Assembly: GCA_963677135.2 (NCBI GenBank)
Contig: CAXXLS010000012.1
Span: 62,001 to 126,000, forward strand
Length of the DNA: 64,000 bases
Reading direction: 5' to 3'
Source: Seleniibacterium sp963677135
Lineage (GTDB): Bacteria > Desulfobacterota > Desulfuromonadia > Desulfuromonadales > Geopsychrobacteraceae
This document shows, in pieces, positions 55,634 through 63,415 of this stretch. A program made the position numbers and the translations under genes. The notes under the pieces were generated by a model. That model did not search any database. It was not told the origin of the DNA and saw nothing but the letters and a program-made list of their open reading frames with translations. The stretch's first letter is position 1; the number at the start of each line of letters is the position of its first letter.

Positions 55634-56671
55634 TTACTTCATGCCATCAATCATGGCTTTGATGCGCTTCATCTTCGCTTCGAAGTAAGGACGGGACTCG
55701 GTGGAAGGCATAAAGTTCGGAATGAAGAACGATTTCTTCTGAACTTCCTGGATTTTGCCTTCGGCGAAGATTTCGGCCAGGGCTTTGTCGAGGTACTCTA
55801 CGACTTCAGGTTTGATATCCTTGTTGTAGAGAATGATGAATTCTTTATCAAAGGTGAAATTGGTGTCCTTGTCGTAAGGAACCCAGGCTTCCGGCTCGAC
55901 GAACTTCATCAGCTCGTCACGGGAGGTTTTCCCCATGCCTTCCGGGTTGGCCTGCTGCAGAGTCTTGTGACGGGCGGTCAGCCAGACAAAACGCATGGCT
56001 TTCTGGTCGTCAGCCGGCAGGCGGGTGTACTGTTCGTTGGCCTGAACCGAACCGTTGATAAGGTCGGCCTGACCGTCGAAGAGGAGCTGGTTCTTGTCAG
56101 CCTGGGAACCGGTGTTGACGGCGACGAGGTTATCCTGCTTGCCCGGGTATTTGACGGCAATGGCATTTTTCAGACCGGTGTAGCCGATCTCCGACACCCC
56201 GCCCGGCTGGATGGCAACACGGACCTGGGTACCGTTGCCGCAGGCGTCGATGATGTCGTCAACCGTCTGATACGGGGAGCTTTTCGGGACCAGGTAGGCG
56301 TTGCCGGGGTTGATGGCGACCAGGGGACCCACCTTGTAGGCGCTGAACATGTCCTCATAACCTTTGATGCCGTAGAGATAGCCCAGATAAGCCTGGTCAT
56401 GATAGATCATGATGGTGTTGCCATTCTGGCCGGTACGCTGAATGGTTTTGAAGCCGGCGCTGCCGCCGATGGCATCGACCTTGACATTGATGTCGAGTTT
56501 CTTGGCCAGGGCCTCGGCAATAATGCTGGAATTCTGATAGGTATCGCCGCCGGTTGACTTGGAGCCGATAACGATCCGCATGTTTCCTCTGATGGGGCCT
56601 TTGGCGGCCATGGCCATGGCCGGAAGAAGCATGAATGCCAATACTAACAACACGGACAAAATTCTTTTCAT
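55634..56671 (-). CDS. tctC: Tripartite tricarboxylate transporter receptor TctC, copy 1
   Basis: Periplasmic Bug-type solute receptor. 345 residues with a signal peptide (MKRILSVLLVLAFMLLPAMA, cut near AMAA). The mature part starts KGPIRGNMRIVIGSKSTGGD and has TYQNSSIIAEALAKKL, NPGNAYLVPKSSPYQ and IQPGGVSEIGYTGLKNAI. It is closely similar to copy 2, including IVIGSKSTGGDTYQN. The ligand is inferred to be an aldarate from garD, garR and glycerate kinase nearby. First gene of set 1; its upstream region holds LacI-type palindromes. Confidence 0.92.
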   Translation of the reverse strand: MKRILSVLLVLAFMLLPAMAMAAKGPIRGNMRIVIGSKSTGGDTYQNSSIIAEALAKKLDINVKVDAIGGSAGFKTIQRTGQNGNTIMIYHDQAYLGYLYGIKGYEDMFSAYKVGPLVAINPGNAYLVPKSSPYQTVDDIIDACGNGTQVRVAIQPGGVSEIGYTGLKNAIAVKYPGKQDNLVAVNTGSQADKNQLLFDGQADLINGSVQANEQYTRLPADDQKAMRFVWLTARHKTLQQANPEGMGKTSRDELMKFVEPEAWVPYDKDTNFTFDKEFIILYNKDIKPEVVEYLDKALAEIFAEGKIQEVQKKSFFIPNFMPSTESRPYFEAKMKRIKAMIDGMK

Positions 56672-56746
56672 GAACTACTCCTCTTCTGTTTAGAGTTAAC
56701 GGGCTTCATGGTGCTCGAATTTTATGTCACCATCTATGTAAAGAGT

Positions 56747-56762
56747 GAGGTGGCGCTGTCAT
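56747..56762. promoter_or_regulatory. Degenerate copy of the aldarate-region operator
   Basis: GAGGTGGCGCTGTCAT keeps the right half (GCGCTGTCAT) of the palindrome at 56951-56966, but its left half is weak. It lies 76 bases before the tctC copy 1 ATG and could be a secondary site. Confidence 0.35.
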
Positions 56763-56884
56763 TTTATTGTGGCAGGCGTTTTCTATCACAGTTTTATGAA
56801 AAATAATAGTATGACTTCGCAAATTCATCTCATGATTGTTCATAAAATACTGTAGTTAAAAGAGAAATTTAAATCCCAGTAAAA

Positions 56885-56900
56885 ATGAAACCGTTTCCAT
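56885..56900. promoter_or_regulatory. Second LacI-like palindrome before tctC copy 1
   Basis: ATGAAACCGTTTCCAT has the core GAAAC-C-GTTTC, the usual look of LacI/GalR-family operators. It is not found upstream of copy 2. Confidence 0.4.
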
Positions 56901-56950
56901 TTTGGCCATTCTAAATTCATATCATCATGAAAAGACACCTTTTTTTACTT

Positions 56951-56966
56951 ATGATAGCGCTGTCAT
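56951..56966. promoter_or_regulatory. LacI-type operator before tctC copy 1
   Basis: ATGATAGCGCTGTCAT is a 16-bp palindrome with one mismatched pair. The same site (14 of 16 bases) recurs at 61762-61777 before tctC copy 2. The AGCGCT core is typical of LacI-family repressors. The surrounding stretch 56672-57086 is AT-rich and holds no gene. Confidence 0.65.
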
Positions 56967-57086
56967 AGTGGCGTGGAAAATATGCGCCTTCGGGAAAATT
57001 TCCCAGGTAATTTTTTTTATTTTAACGCAGATTTTAAATATTGCACTTTGTTATAATTGATATAACAGGCATGACATTCCCAGCAC

Positions 57087-57129
57087 GCAAAAGGCGCCAT
57101 CCGGGGATCAAGCCGGCGGCGCCTTTTGC
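57087..57129 (-). terminator. Terminator after the LarA-like gene
   Basis: GCAAAAGGCGCC and GGCGCCTTTTGC are perfect 12-bp inverted copies with a 19-base loop that can itself pair. T-tracts occur on both strands. It lies 29 bases past the LarA-like stop and separates it from transporter set 1. Confidence 0.85.
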
Positions 57130-57158
57130 GGTTCTAATCTCGGAGGAAGGAGCAGGGT

Positions 57159-58484
57159 TTATCGGGGTTTCCCGGGCCATGGATCGATGAGCAGGCCGGC
57201 CGAGTCGAAGCGCATCGCCGCCGGTTCGCCAAGGATATCGATGCCGGGGCGGTTTTTGAGTTCGGGCAGCATGGCTTCCGACGCGTAAAGGTATTCCAGA
57301 TGCAGGGTGTTGGGAATCCTCAGCATGCGAATGGCGTCGCGATTCTGCGCTTCGCAGGTTTTAAGCGCCGCCTGAATCGCCGTCTTGTCGTCCGGCATGA
57401 CCATGGGAACTCCTGCGGCATTGAGAACTCCCGACGTCAGGGCATTGGCATAGACCGCCTCCCGGTCGAACTTTCGAGCCAGGCGTTCAGTTGACACATG
57501 GGCGATGTTGGCTCCGATGGCATTTCCCTGACTTTTTTCGGAGACATCAAGCAGCACCAGGCGGGTCACATCGGGTCCGCCGCTGATCGCCGTGGACGAT
57601 GGCCGGCCGGTGATATTCGGGTCCATGCCGCTGCCGGAAAATTCTTTTCCCGTTTCATCGACGATCAGCACGTCAAGGGGGCCGGTCGCCAGGGGTTCCT
57701 CGAGGGGGCCGAGGGGCAGACGGGGCATATTGCGCATGGCTTCCTGGAGATATTCACGTTCCCGTTCAATCAGGCCGTCCGGCTGCAGGACAACCAGCTT
57801 GGCCAACTTGTCGTAAGCGTTTTCAATAGTGCCGACACCGAACAGCACGCGGCACGTCTCCAACTTGATGCGCGCCATTTCGACGACAAAACGACCCAGG
57901 TGCTGAAAGCCCCAGGCATGGCAGTTTTCAGCTCCCGACTGTTTGCCAAGCCCGATGGACAGCATTTTGGCCAAGCCGCTTTCGTTGATATAGCGGAAGG
58001 CACTGTGCGGTTTAATCCGGTTGAAGAGGATGATGCCATCTGCTTCGTAGGCGTTTTTGTCGATCCGGACCGACATACCGTTGGCAAGTTTGCCAAGCTC
58101 AACGGTCTCCATGCTTGACCGGATTTCGCAGTTGACGCTGGTTTCAGTGATCCCCAGGTGCGCCAGCAGGTTGAGTTGCCCTTCCGCCGTTGCGCCGCCG
58201 TGGCTGCCCATGGCCGGGACAATGAACGGATGAGCTCCGCGCCTGCGGATTTCCGCAACCAGGGTTTTCACCAGGGGCTGCAGACTGGCCAGTCCCCGGC
58301 TGCCGACGGTCAAAGCGATGGACATGCCCGGCCGGATTGTGCTGTTGACGCAGTCATCGTCGGCCAGAAGCTCGCTAAGGGTCGCTTCGGGTTCGGTTAT
58401 TTCGGTTGCTGTAAAGGTCTGTTTGACAAGTGCGACGTGAGGAATCGAAATGTTTTCAACAAGGCTGACATAGCGCGGTTTCAT
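57159..58484 (-). CDS. LarA-family nickel-pincer racemase/epimerase-like protein
   Basis: 441 residues of the LarA/DUF2088 fold. The active-site pattern of LarA (His108, His174, Lys184, His200) is matched by His95 (GSHGGAT), His160 (IKPHSAF), Lys173 (GLAKMLSIGLG) and His189 (NCHAWG), with very similar spacing (65, 13, 16 against 66, 10, 16). Lys would bind the pincer cofactor and a His the nickel. LarB and LarC are in this window. LarA homologues racemise or epimerise 2-hydroxyacids such as lactate, malate and gluconate. Its position between two aldarate transporters suggests an aldarate or glycerate epimerase (inference). Confidence 0.82.
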   Translation of the reverse strand: MKPRYVSLVENISIPHVALVKQTFTATEITEPEATLSELLADDDCVNSTIRPGMSIALTVGSRGLASLQPLVKTLVAEIRRRGAHPFIVPAMGSHGGATAEGQLNLLAHLGITETSVNCEIRSSMETVELGKLANGMSVRIDKNAYEADGIILFNRIKPHSAFRYINESGLAKMLSIGLGKQSGAENCHAWGFQHLGRFVVEMARIKLETCRVLFGVGTIENAYDKLAKLVVLQPDGLIEREREYLQEAMRNMPRLPLGPLEEPLATGPLDVLIVDETGKEFSGSGMDPNITGRPSSTAISGGPDVTRLVLLDVSEKSQGNAIGANIAHVSTERLARKFDREAVYANALTSGVLNAAGVPMVMPDDKTAIQAALKTCEAQNRDAIRMLRIPNTLHLEYLYASEAMLPELKNRPGIDILGEPAAMRFDSAGLLIDPWPGKPR

Positions 58485-58523
58485 AGGGGCGTCTCCTCAA
58501 AATCTGGCATGCACATAGAAACG

Positions 58524-58550
58524 ACGGGGAGCAAGTGGCTTGCTCCCCGT
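58524..58550 (-). other. Perfect hairpin between tctA copy 2 and the LarA-like gene
   Basis: ACGGGGAGCAAG and CTTGCTCCCCGT form a perfect 12-bp stem with a 3-base loop. The U-tract is poor, so it may be an mRNA-stability or processing stem rather than a full terminator. Confidence 0.65.
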
Positions 58551-58572
58551 CCGGTCAAGGTTCTGGAAAATC

Positions 58573-60072
58573 TCAGTGAGCCTGCTTGGCCCTGATCGAT
58601 TTGATCGTGGTGTGGATGGACCAGCCGATCGAAAGAAAGATCAGCACCCAGAGGAACATGGCGATGGGGCTCTTGGTAAAGAAAATAGTCAGGGTTTCAA
58701 AGGATTCGAGACTCTTGACGAAATAGACTTCGGCCGATTTGCCAAGAATGAACCCGATGATCAGCGGTGCGACCTCTATTCCTATTTTAGACGCGATGTA
58801 GCCGAAGATGCCGAACATCAGCAGGGTCCAGACATCAAACATGATGCCGTAATTGATGGCATAAGCTCCAACGACGCACATCATGATGATAATCGGGTAG
58901 AGGATGTATTTCGGGACGGTGATGACCTTGGCAATGTATTTTATCGCGAAAAACATGACCAGGAACATGGCAATGTTGGCGATCAGCAGGGCGATCATCA
59001 TCTGGTTCCAGGTCTCGAGATTGTCACCGATGAACAGGGGGCCGACCTGGATTCCCTGCAGAGTAAAGGCGCCGATCAGCACCGCGGTGGTGCTGTCACC
59101 GGGGATCCCGAGGGACAGCAGCGGGATCAGCGCGCCGCCGGTCAGACCGTTGTTGGCGGACTCGGAGGCGATGATGCCCGCCGGGGCGCCGGTTCCCATC
59201 TCTTCCGGATGTTTTGAAAAGTTCTTGGTCTGGGTGTAGGACAGCACCGAGGCCGCGCTGCCGCCGACCCCCGGAAGCATGCCGACGAAGGTGCCGATAG
59301 CCGATGACCGAAGCAGGTTCAAGCTGCTCCCTTTGAAGTCGCTCCACTTGAACTTCCTGGAGGCGGACAGACTGACCTTGGCGCAGAGAGGTTCTTCTTT
59401 TACCCCTTTTTCGGCTTCTTCGAAAATAGTCGCCAGACCGAACATGCCGATCAGAACCGGAAGCAGGGAAAAACCTTCTTCAAGATGGTTCTGCATAAAG
59501 TCGAACATCAGGCGTGGTTCGCCATTGCCTCCGACGGAGATGTCGTATACGCCGATCAGGCTGATCAGAACGCCGAGGCCCCCGCTGAAAATGCCGACCA
59601 GGACGTTTGACGACAGGGAGGCGATAACCGTCATGGCCAGAAAAATGATAAGGAACTTCTCGACGTAGGAAAATTTGATGGCGAGATCAGCCAGGGCCGG
59701 AGCAAAGTAGTAGAGGACGATCATGCTGAAGATGCCGCCAACCAGGGAGGATACGATCCCCAGTTTGAGGGCGCGTTCCCCCTCACCCTTCTGGGTCATG
59801 GGGTAGCCGTCAAAGGTGGTCGTAATGGACGCTGGGGTGCCGGGCAGATTCAGCAGGACAGCGGGGACCAGACCACCGCTAATTCCGCCGACATAAAGGC
59901 CGAGCAGAAGAGCGAGTCCCTCGGTCAGGCTGAGGGAATAGGTCAGGGGCAGGCAGACGGCAACAGCCATTGTCGCTGTCATCCCCGGAATGGCGCCAAA
60001 AATGATGCCGATGATCACTCCGAGGGGGATTAACAGAAAGAATGTCGACGTAAGATCTGTAAAAACTTCCAT
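58573..60072 (-). CDS. tctA: Tripartite tricarboxylate transporter TctA, copy 2
   Basis: 499 residues, paralogue of 53494-55014, with the same motifs (IPGMTATMAVAVCLPLTYSL, GMLPGVGGSAASVLSYTQTK, LGIPGDSTTAVLIGAFTLQG) and unbroken similarity. The differences cluster in the cytosolic loop near 215-245 (ATIFEEAEKGVKEEPLCAKV against ATILDEAEKGIVEEDLCADL) and at the C-terminus. Both copies look functional. Third gene of set 2, followed by the LarA-like gene 88 bases on. Confidence 0.94.
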   Translation of the reverse strand: MEVFTDLTSTFFLLIPLGVIIGIIFGAIPGMTATMAVAVCLPLTYSLSLTEGLALLLGLYVGGISGGLVPAVLLNLPGTPASITTTFDGYPMTQKGEGERALKLGIVSSLVGGIFSMIVLYYFAPALADLAIKFSYVEKFLIIFLAMTVIASLSSNVLVGIFSGGLGVLISLIGVYDISVGGNGEPRLMFDFMQNHLEEGFSLLPVLIGMFGLATIFEEAEKGVKEEPLCAKVSLSASRKFKWSDFKGSSLNLLRSSAIGTFVGMLPGVGGSAASVLSYTQTKNFSKHPEEMGTGAPAGIIASESANNGLTGGALIPLLSLGIPGDSTTAVLIGAFTLQGIQVGPLFIGDNLETWNQMMIALLIANIAMFLVMFFAIKYIAKVITVPKYILYPIIIMMCVVGAYAINYGIMFDVWTLLMFGIFGYIASKIGIEVAPLIIGFILGKSAEVYFVKSLESFETLTIFFTKSPIAMFLWVLIFLSIGWSIHTTIKSIRAKQAH

Positions 60073-60095
60073 GGTTTTTTCACCTCAAACTACAG

Positions 60096-60545
60096 TTATG
60101 GCAAAGTGATATTGAACATTTGAGCCAGGACGTACCAGGCAACCGTCGGAGAAATCACGGCATTCAACAGAATGGTGGTCAGTTTTCTCCGTGTCATGTC
60201 GTGTCCGTAGAGCAATGAAAGCAGACCCATGAAGGGCATGGACATCAACAGGAAGCCGAGGCCGGTGTTGGGGAAGAACCCGCCGACAAAATCCATCGCC
60301 ATGAAATAAACAACCGTCAGAACGAGGGTGCCAAGCAGTCTCAGTTTGTCAATGTGGGCGGTCGACAGGGAGATCTGTTTTTCGCCCTTGCGCACCGCAT
60401 TGATATAGGGGATGCCGTAGATAAGAGTGATCAGAACCAGAAGAAAAGCCAGAAACCAGATGACAATCGTCGGAAAAAACATGTGTGAGCTGTCAAAGTC
60501 AACTGAGACCTTGAACAGCGAAAAAAAACCATTGCTGTCCATCAT
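60096..60545 (-). CDS. tctB: Tripartite tricarboxylate transporter TctB, copy 2
   Basis: 149 residues, four helices (MFFPTIVIWFLAFLLVLITL, LRLLGTLVLTVVYFMAMDFV, PNTGLGFLLMSMPFMGLLSL, TILLNAVISPTVAWYVLAQM). Paralogue of copy 1. Two ATGs in tandem give MMDSNGFFSLF. It lies 23 bases before tctA. Confidence 0.9.
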   Translation of the reverse strand: MMDSNGFFSLFKVSVDFDSSHMFFPTIVIWFLAFLLVLITLIYGIPYINAVRKGEKQISLSTAHIDKLRLLGTLVLTVVYFMAMDFVGGFFPNTGLGFLLMSMPFMGLLSLLYGHDMTRRKLTTILLNAVISPTVAWYVLAQMFNITLP

Positions 60546-60616
60546 TTACCTCATTTTACAAGATTGTTTCGTTCGACGTTATTGCAGGAAAGAGGGGGGA
60601 GTGTCGAAAATTGATC

Positions 60617-60649
60617 AAAAAAAGCCACTCCTGCGGGAGCAGGAGCGGC
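60617..60649 (-). terminator. Terminator/attenuator after tctC copy 2
   Basis: GCCACTCCTGC and GCAGGAGCGGC form an 11-bp stem with one mismatch (60624-60649), then seven Ts on the minus strand. Same position as the hairpin in set 1, but the sequence is unrelated, so it was kept or regained by selection. Confidence 0.82.
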
Positions 60650-60666
60650 GTGGTTTCATCCAGGTG

Positions 60667-61704
60667 TTACTTGATTGCATCGATGATTTTCTTGTTACGC
60701 TCCATCTTTCCCTTCAGATAAGAGGCCGCATCTTCAGACGTCAGCAGCTCGGGAATGAAGAAGGATTTCTTGAAGGTTTCCTGAATTTTTCCTTCAGCAT
60801 AAATCTCGGTCAGAGCGCTGTCGATGGCAGCGATAATCTTGGGATCGAGATCTTTGTGATACATGAAGAAGTATTCTTTGTCGAAAGTGAAGTTGGAGTT
60901 TTCATCCATCGGCACGACCATGTTCGGTTCGGCATACTTGAGCAGATCCTCACGGGAGGTGGCGCCCATTCCTTCAGGGTTGGCCTGGGCGAGAGTATTT
61001 TCACGGGTCGTCAGCCAGACAAAGCGCATGGCTTTCTGATCGTCGGCGGGCAGGCGGGTGTACTGCTCATTGCCTTGAACGGTCCCGTAAATCATTTCGG
61101 CCTGACCATCGAAAAGAACCTGGTTTTTGTCTGCCTGGGAACCGGTGTTGACGGCGACAAGGTTGGCCTCCTGACCCGGAGCCTTCATCTTGATGGCGTT
61201 TTTAATGGCACTGAAGCCGATTTCGGAAACCCCGCCCGGCTGAATTGCAACGCGGATTTTTTCTCCCTTGGCGCAGGCGTCAATAACCTCCTGGACGGTT
61301 TTGTAAGGAGAGCTTTTGGTCACCAGGTAGGCATTGCCGGGGTTGGTCGAGACAATCGGTCCGATGATGTATTTTGAAAAGATGTCGTCGTATCCGTTCA
61401 CACCGTAAAGGTTGCCCAGGTAGGCCATGTCGTGAAAGAACATGACGGTGTTGCCGCGGGAACCGACGCGATCGAGGGTTTTAACGGCAGCGCTGAACCC
61501 GACGGCGTCAACCTTGATGTGGACACCCAGTTTTTTTTCGAGTTCCGCAGCGACGATACTTGCGTTTTGGTAGGTGTCGCCACCAGTCGATTTGGAACCG
61601 ATAACGATCCTCAGGTTCCCTTTGATAGGGCTGCTTGCGGCCACGCCAAGGACCGGGGACAGCACCAGTGAAACAATTGCCAAGCTCATCAAGAATTTTT
61701 TCAT
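60667..61704 (-). CDS. tctC: Tripartite tricarboxylate transporter receptor TctC, copy 2
   Basis: 345 residues, signal peptide MKKFLMSLAIVSLVLSPVLG (cut near VAA). The mature protein starts SSPIKGNLRIVIGSKSTGGD and has DTYQNASIVAAELEKKLGVH, NPGNAYLVTKSSPYK and IQPGGVSEIGFSAIKNAIKM. Same length as copy 1, closely similar throughout. Residues differ near EPNMVVPMDENSNFTFDKEY against EPEAWVPYDKDTNFTFDKEF, which may alter ligand choice. First gene of set 2. Confidence 0.92.
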   Translation of the reverse strand: MKKFLMSLAIVSLVLSPVLGVAASSPIKGNLRIVIGSKSTGGDTYQNASIVAAELEKKLGVHIKVDAVGFSAAVKTLDRVGSRGNTVMFFHDMAYLGNLYGVNGYDDIFSKYIIGPIVSTNPGNAYLVTKSSPYKTVQEVIDACAKGEKIRVAIQPGGVSEIGFSAIKNAIKMKAPGQEANLVAVNTGSQADKNQVLFDGQAEMIYGTVQGNEQYTRLPADDQKAMRFVWLTTRENTLAQANPEGMGATSREDLLKYAEPNMVVPMDENSNFTFDKEYFFMYHKDLDPKIIAAIDSALTEIYAEGKIQETFKKSFFIPELLTSEDAASYLKGKMERNKKIIDAIK

Positions 61705-61761
61705 GATCTACTCCTCCGTTGAGTAAAAAGGGGTTGTTGCTGGCGAAAATGAACAGGCAAA

Positions 61762-61777
61762 ATGCTAGCGCTATCAT
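61762..61777. promoter_or_regulatory. LacI-type operator before tctC copy 2
   Basis: ATGCTAGCGCTATCAT is a 16-bp palindrome with one mismatched pair and the AGCGCT core. It matches 56951-56966 at 14 of 16 positions. It covers the -10 box and part of the spacer of the promoter at 61762-61790, a classic repressor position. Confidence 0.68.
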
Positions 61778-61790
61778 AAAGAATAGTCAA
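61762..61790 (-). promoter_or_regulatory. Candidate promoter of tctC copy 2
   Basis: Minus-strand TTGACT (61785-61790, 5 of 6), a 17-base spacer and TAGCAT (61762-61767, 4 of 6), about 60 bases before the ATG. The rest of 61791-62079 holds only a short plus-strand frame (see findings). Confidence 0.55.
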
Positions 61791-62079
61791 ACATTTTTTT
61801 ATGAAAGGTTTAAAAAAACAGGTAAAAAATCAATCCGTTTCTTTGCTCAACAGTCTAGTAATATTATGATGTTCGCAATTTTCTATGTGGTTACAGGGAT
61901 AAAGATAAAAAATTTTTCAGGCAGGACATCGAAAAATATATGGAATTAATGTTAACGTAACCATTGAAGAGACAAGGAGACTCATGCCTATTGAAGGTAT
62001 TTTTAACCGCCCGGGCGGAGGATCAGGGATGGGGAGGCAGGGGAGGAAGACCCTTCTTTTCCATGAAGGCGCTTTAAGG

Positions 62080-62111
62080 GCCGGCTGAACAGAGGTGGAT
62101 ATTCAGCCGGC
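62080..62111 (-). terminator. Hairpin after glycerate kinase gene
   Basis: GCCGGCTGAA and TTCAGCCGGC are perfect 10-bp inverted copies around a 12-base loop, 20 bases past the glycerate kinase stop. The following bases on the minus strand (CCCTTAAAG) are a poor U-tract, so termination may be partial. Confidence 0.6.
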
Positions 62112-62131
62112 ACCGAAGACAGTGGACCCTT

Positions 62132-63265
62132 TTAAGGGAGAATATTCAGGGTGGCCGCCACATTGCGGGCGGTGATCCTGAGATTGCGGGCGGCATCCTT
62201 CAGGGCCTGCTCCAGGGTGCAGGGACCGGTCACCACGCTGAACACCGCGCTGATGCCGTGCTCATAGACGGCTTCGACCCCGTCTCCCAGGCTGCCGGCC
62301 AGGCCGATCACCGCGACCTGATGAGCCGCAGCAACCTTGGCCACCCCGATGGGAGCCTTGCCGTACACGGTCTGACCGTCCATGCGCCCTTCCCCGGTGA
62401 TCACCAGGCTGGCGCCCGCCACCGCCTCGGCCAGCCGGATCGCTTCAACCACGATCTCGACCCCGGGCCGCAGGTCGGCGGCCAGAAAGGCCAGCAGGGC
62501 CGCACCCATGCCGCCGGCCGCACCGGCGCCGGAGCTCTGTTCGATGTCTTTGCCCAGATCGCGTCTGATCAGGGCGGCAAAATGACCGAGGTTGGCGTCG
62601 AGCTGCCTGACCATCTCCGGGGTCGCCCCTTTCTGGGGGCCGAAGACCGCGGACGCTCCGCGCTCTCCGGTCAGCGGGTTGTCGACGTCGCAGGCCACCT
62701 GGATGCGGCTGTCCTGCAGGCGCGGATCGAGACCGCTGATATCGATGCGGGCCAGGCTCTCGAGGGGGCCGCCCCCGTAGCCGATCTGGTTGCCGTCGGC
62801 ATCGAGCAACCGGGCGCCCAGGGCCTGCAGCATGCCCGCGCCGCCATCGTTGGTGGCGCTGCCGCCGATCCCGATGATGAAGTTGCGTACGCCGCTGTCA
62901 AGAGCATGGCGAATCAGTTCGCCGGTCCCGTAACTGGTGGTTTCTAGGGGATTGCGCCAGGCAGGAGGTACCAGGTCCAGGCCGCTGGCTGCGGCCATCT
63001 CGATGACCGCGGTGCCGCCATCGCCGCTGCGTCCGTAAAAGGACGAGACGGCGTCCCCAAGGGGACCGGTCACGCTCAGCCGGACCAGTTCGCCGCCGGT
63101 CGCTTCGACCAGGGCCGCAACGGTCCCTTCCCCGCCGTCGGCGATGGGCAGCTTGACGTACTCGGCGTCGGGATAGATGACACGGAAGCCGGCTTCTATC
63201 TCGCTGGCGACCTCCATGGAACTCAAACTTTCTTTAAAGGAATCGGGGGCGATGACGATTTTCAT
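62132..63265 (-). CDS. garK: Glycerate 2-kinase
   Basis: Phosphorylates D-glycerate to 2-phosphoglycerate (EC 2.7.1.165), the last step of aldarate breakdown before glycolysis. 377 residues: MKIVIAPDSFKESLSSMEVA at the start, ADGGEGTVAALVEATGGE, IIGIGGSATNDGGAGMLQAL, SGAGAAGGMGAALLAF and VITGEGRMDGQTVYGKAPIG, all typical of the GarK/GlxK family. It lies 150 bases after garR, with a strong hairpin between them. Confidence 0.94.
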   Translation of the reverse strand: MKIVIAPDSFKESLSSMEVASEIEAGFRVIYPDAEYVKLPIADGGEGTVAALVEATGGELVRLSVTGPLGDAVSSFYGRSGDGGTAVIEMAAASGLDLVPPAWRNPLETTSYGTGELIRHALDSGVRNFIIGIGGSATNDGGAGMLQALGARLLDADGNQIGYGGGPLESLARIDISGLDPRLQDSRIQVACDVDNPLTGERGASAVFGPQKGATPEMVRQLDANLGHFAALIRRDLGKDIEQSSGAGAAGGMGAALLAFLAADLRPGVEIVVEAIRLAEAVAGASLVITGEGRMDGQTVYGKAPIGVAKVAAAHQVAVIGLAGSLGDGVEAVYEHGISAVFSVVTGPCTLEQALKDAARNLRITARNVAATLNILP

Positions 63266-63359
63266 ATTCTTCTGTCCATCTTGTCTGCGGCGGAGCGGTG
63301 GCTGGTTGTCTTGGGGCCGGGCATCCCGGTACTTCTGCTTGCGGTCGCCCGCTAAGACA

Positions 63360-63387
63360 AGGGGAGCAGCGCACCGGCTGCTCCCCT
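63360..63387 (-). terminator. Hairpin between garR and garK
   Basis: AGGGGAGCAGC and GCTGCTCCCCT form a perfect 11-bp stem with a 6-base loop, followed on the minus strand by TTGTCTT. Probable partial terminator, 28 bases past the garR stop. Confidence 0.7.
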
Positions 63388-63415
63388 GTGTCTCTATGTA
63401 AATCGCTGCGGTCGC

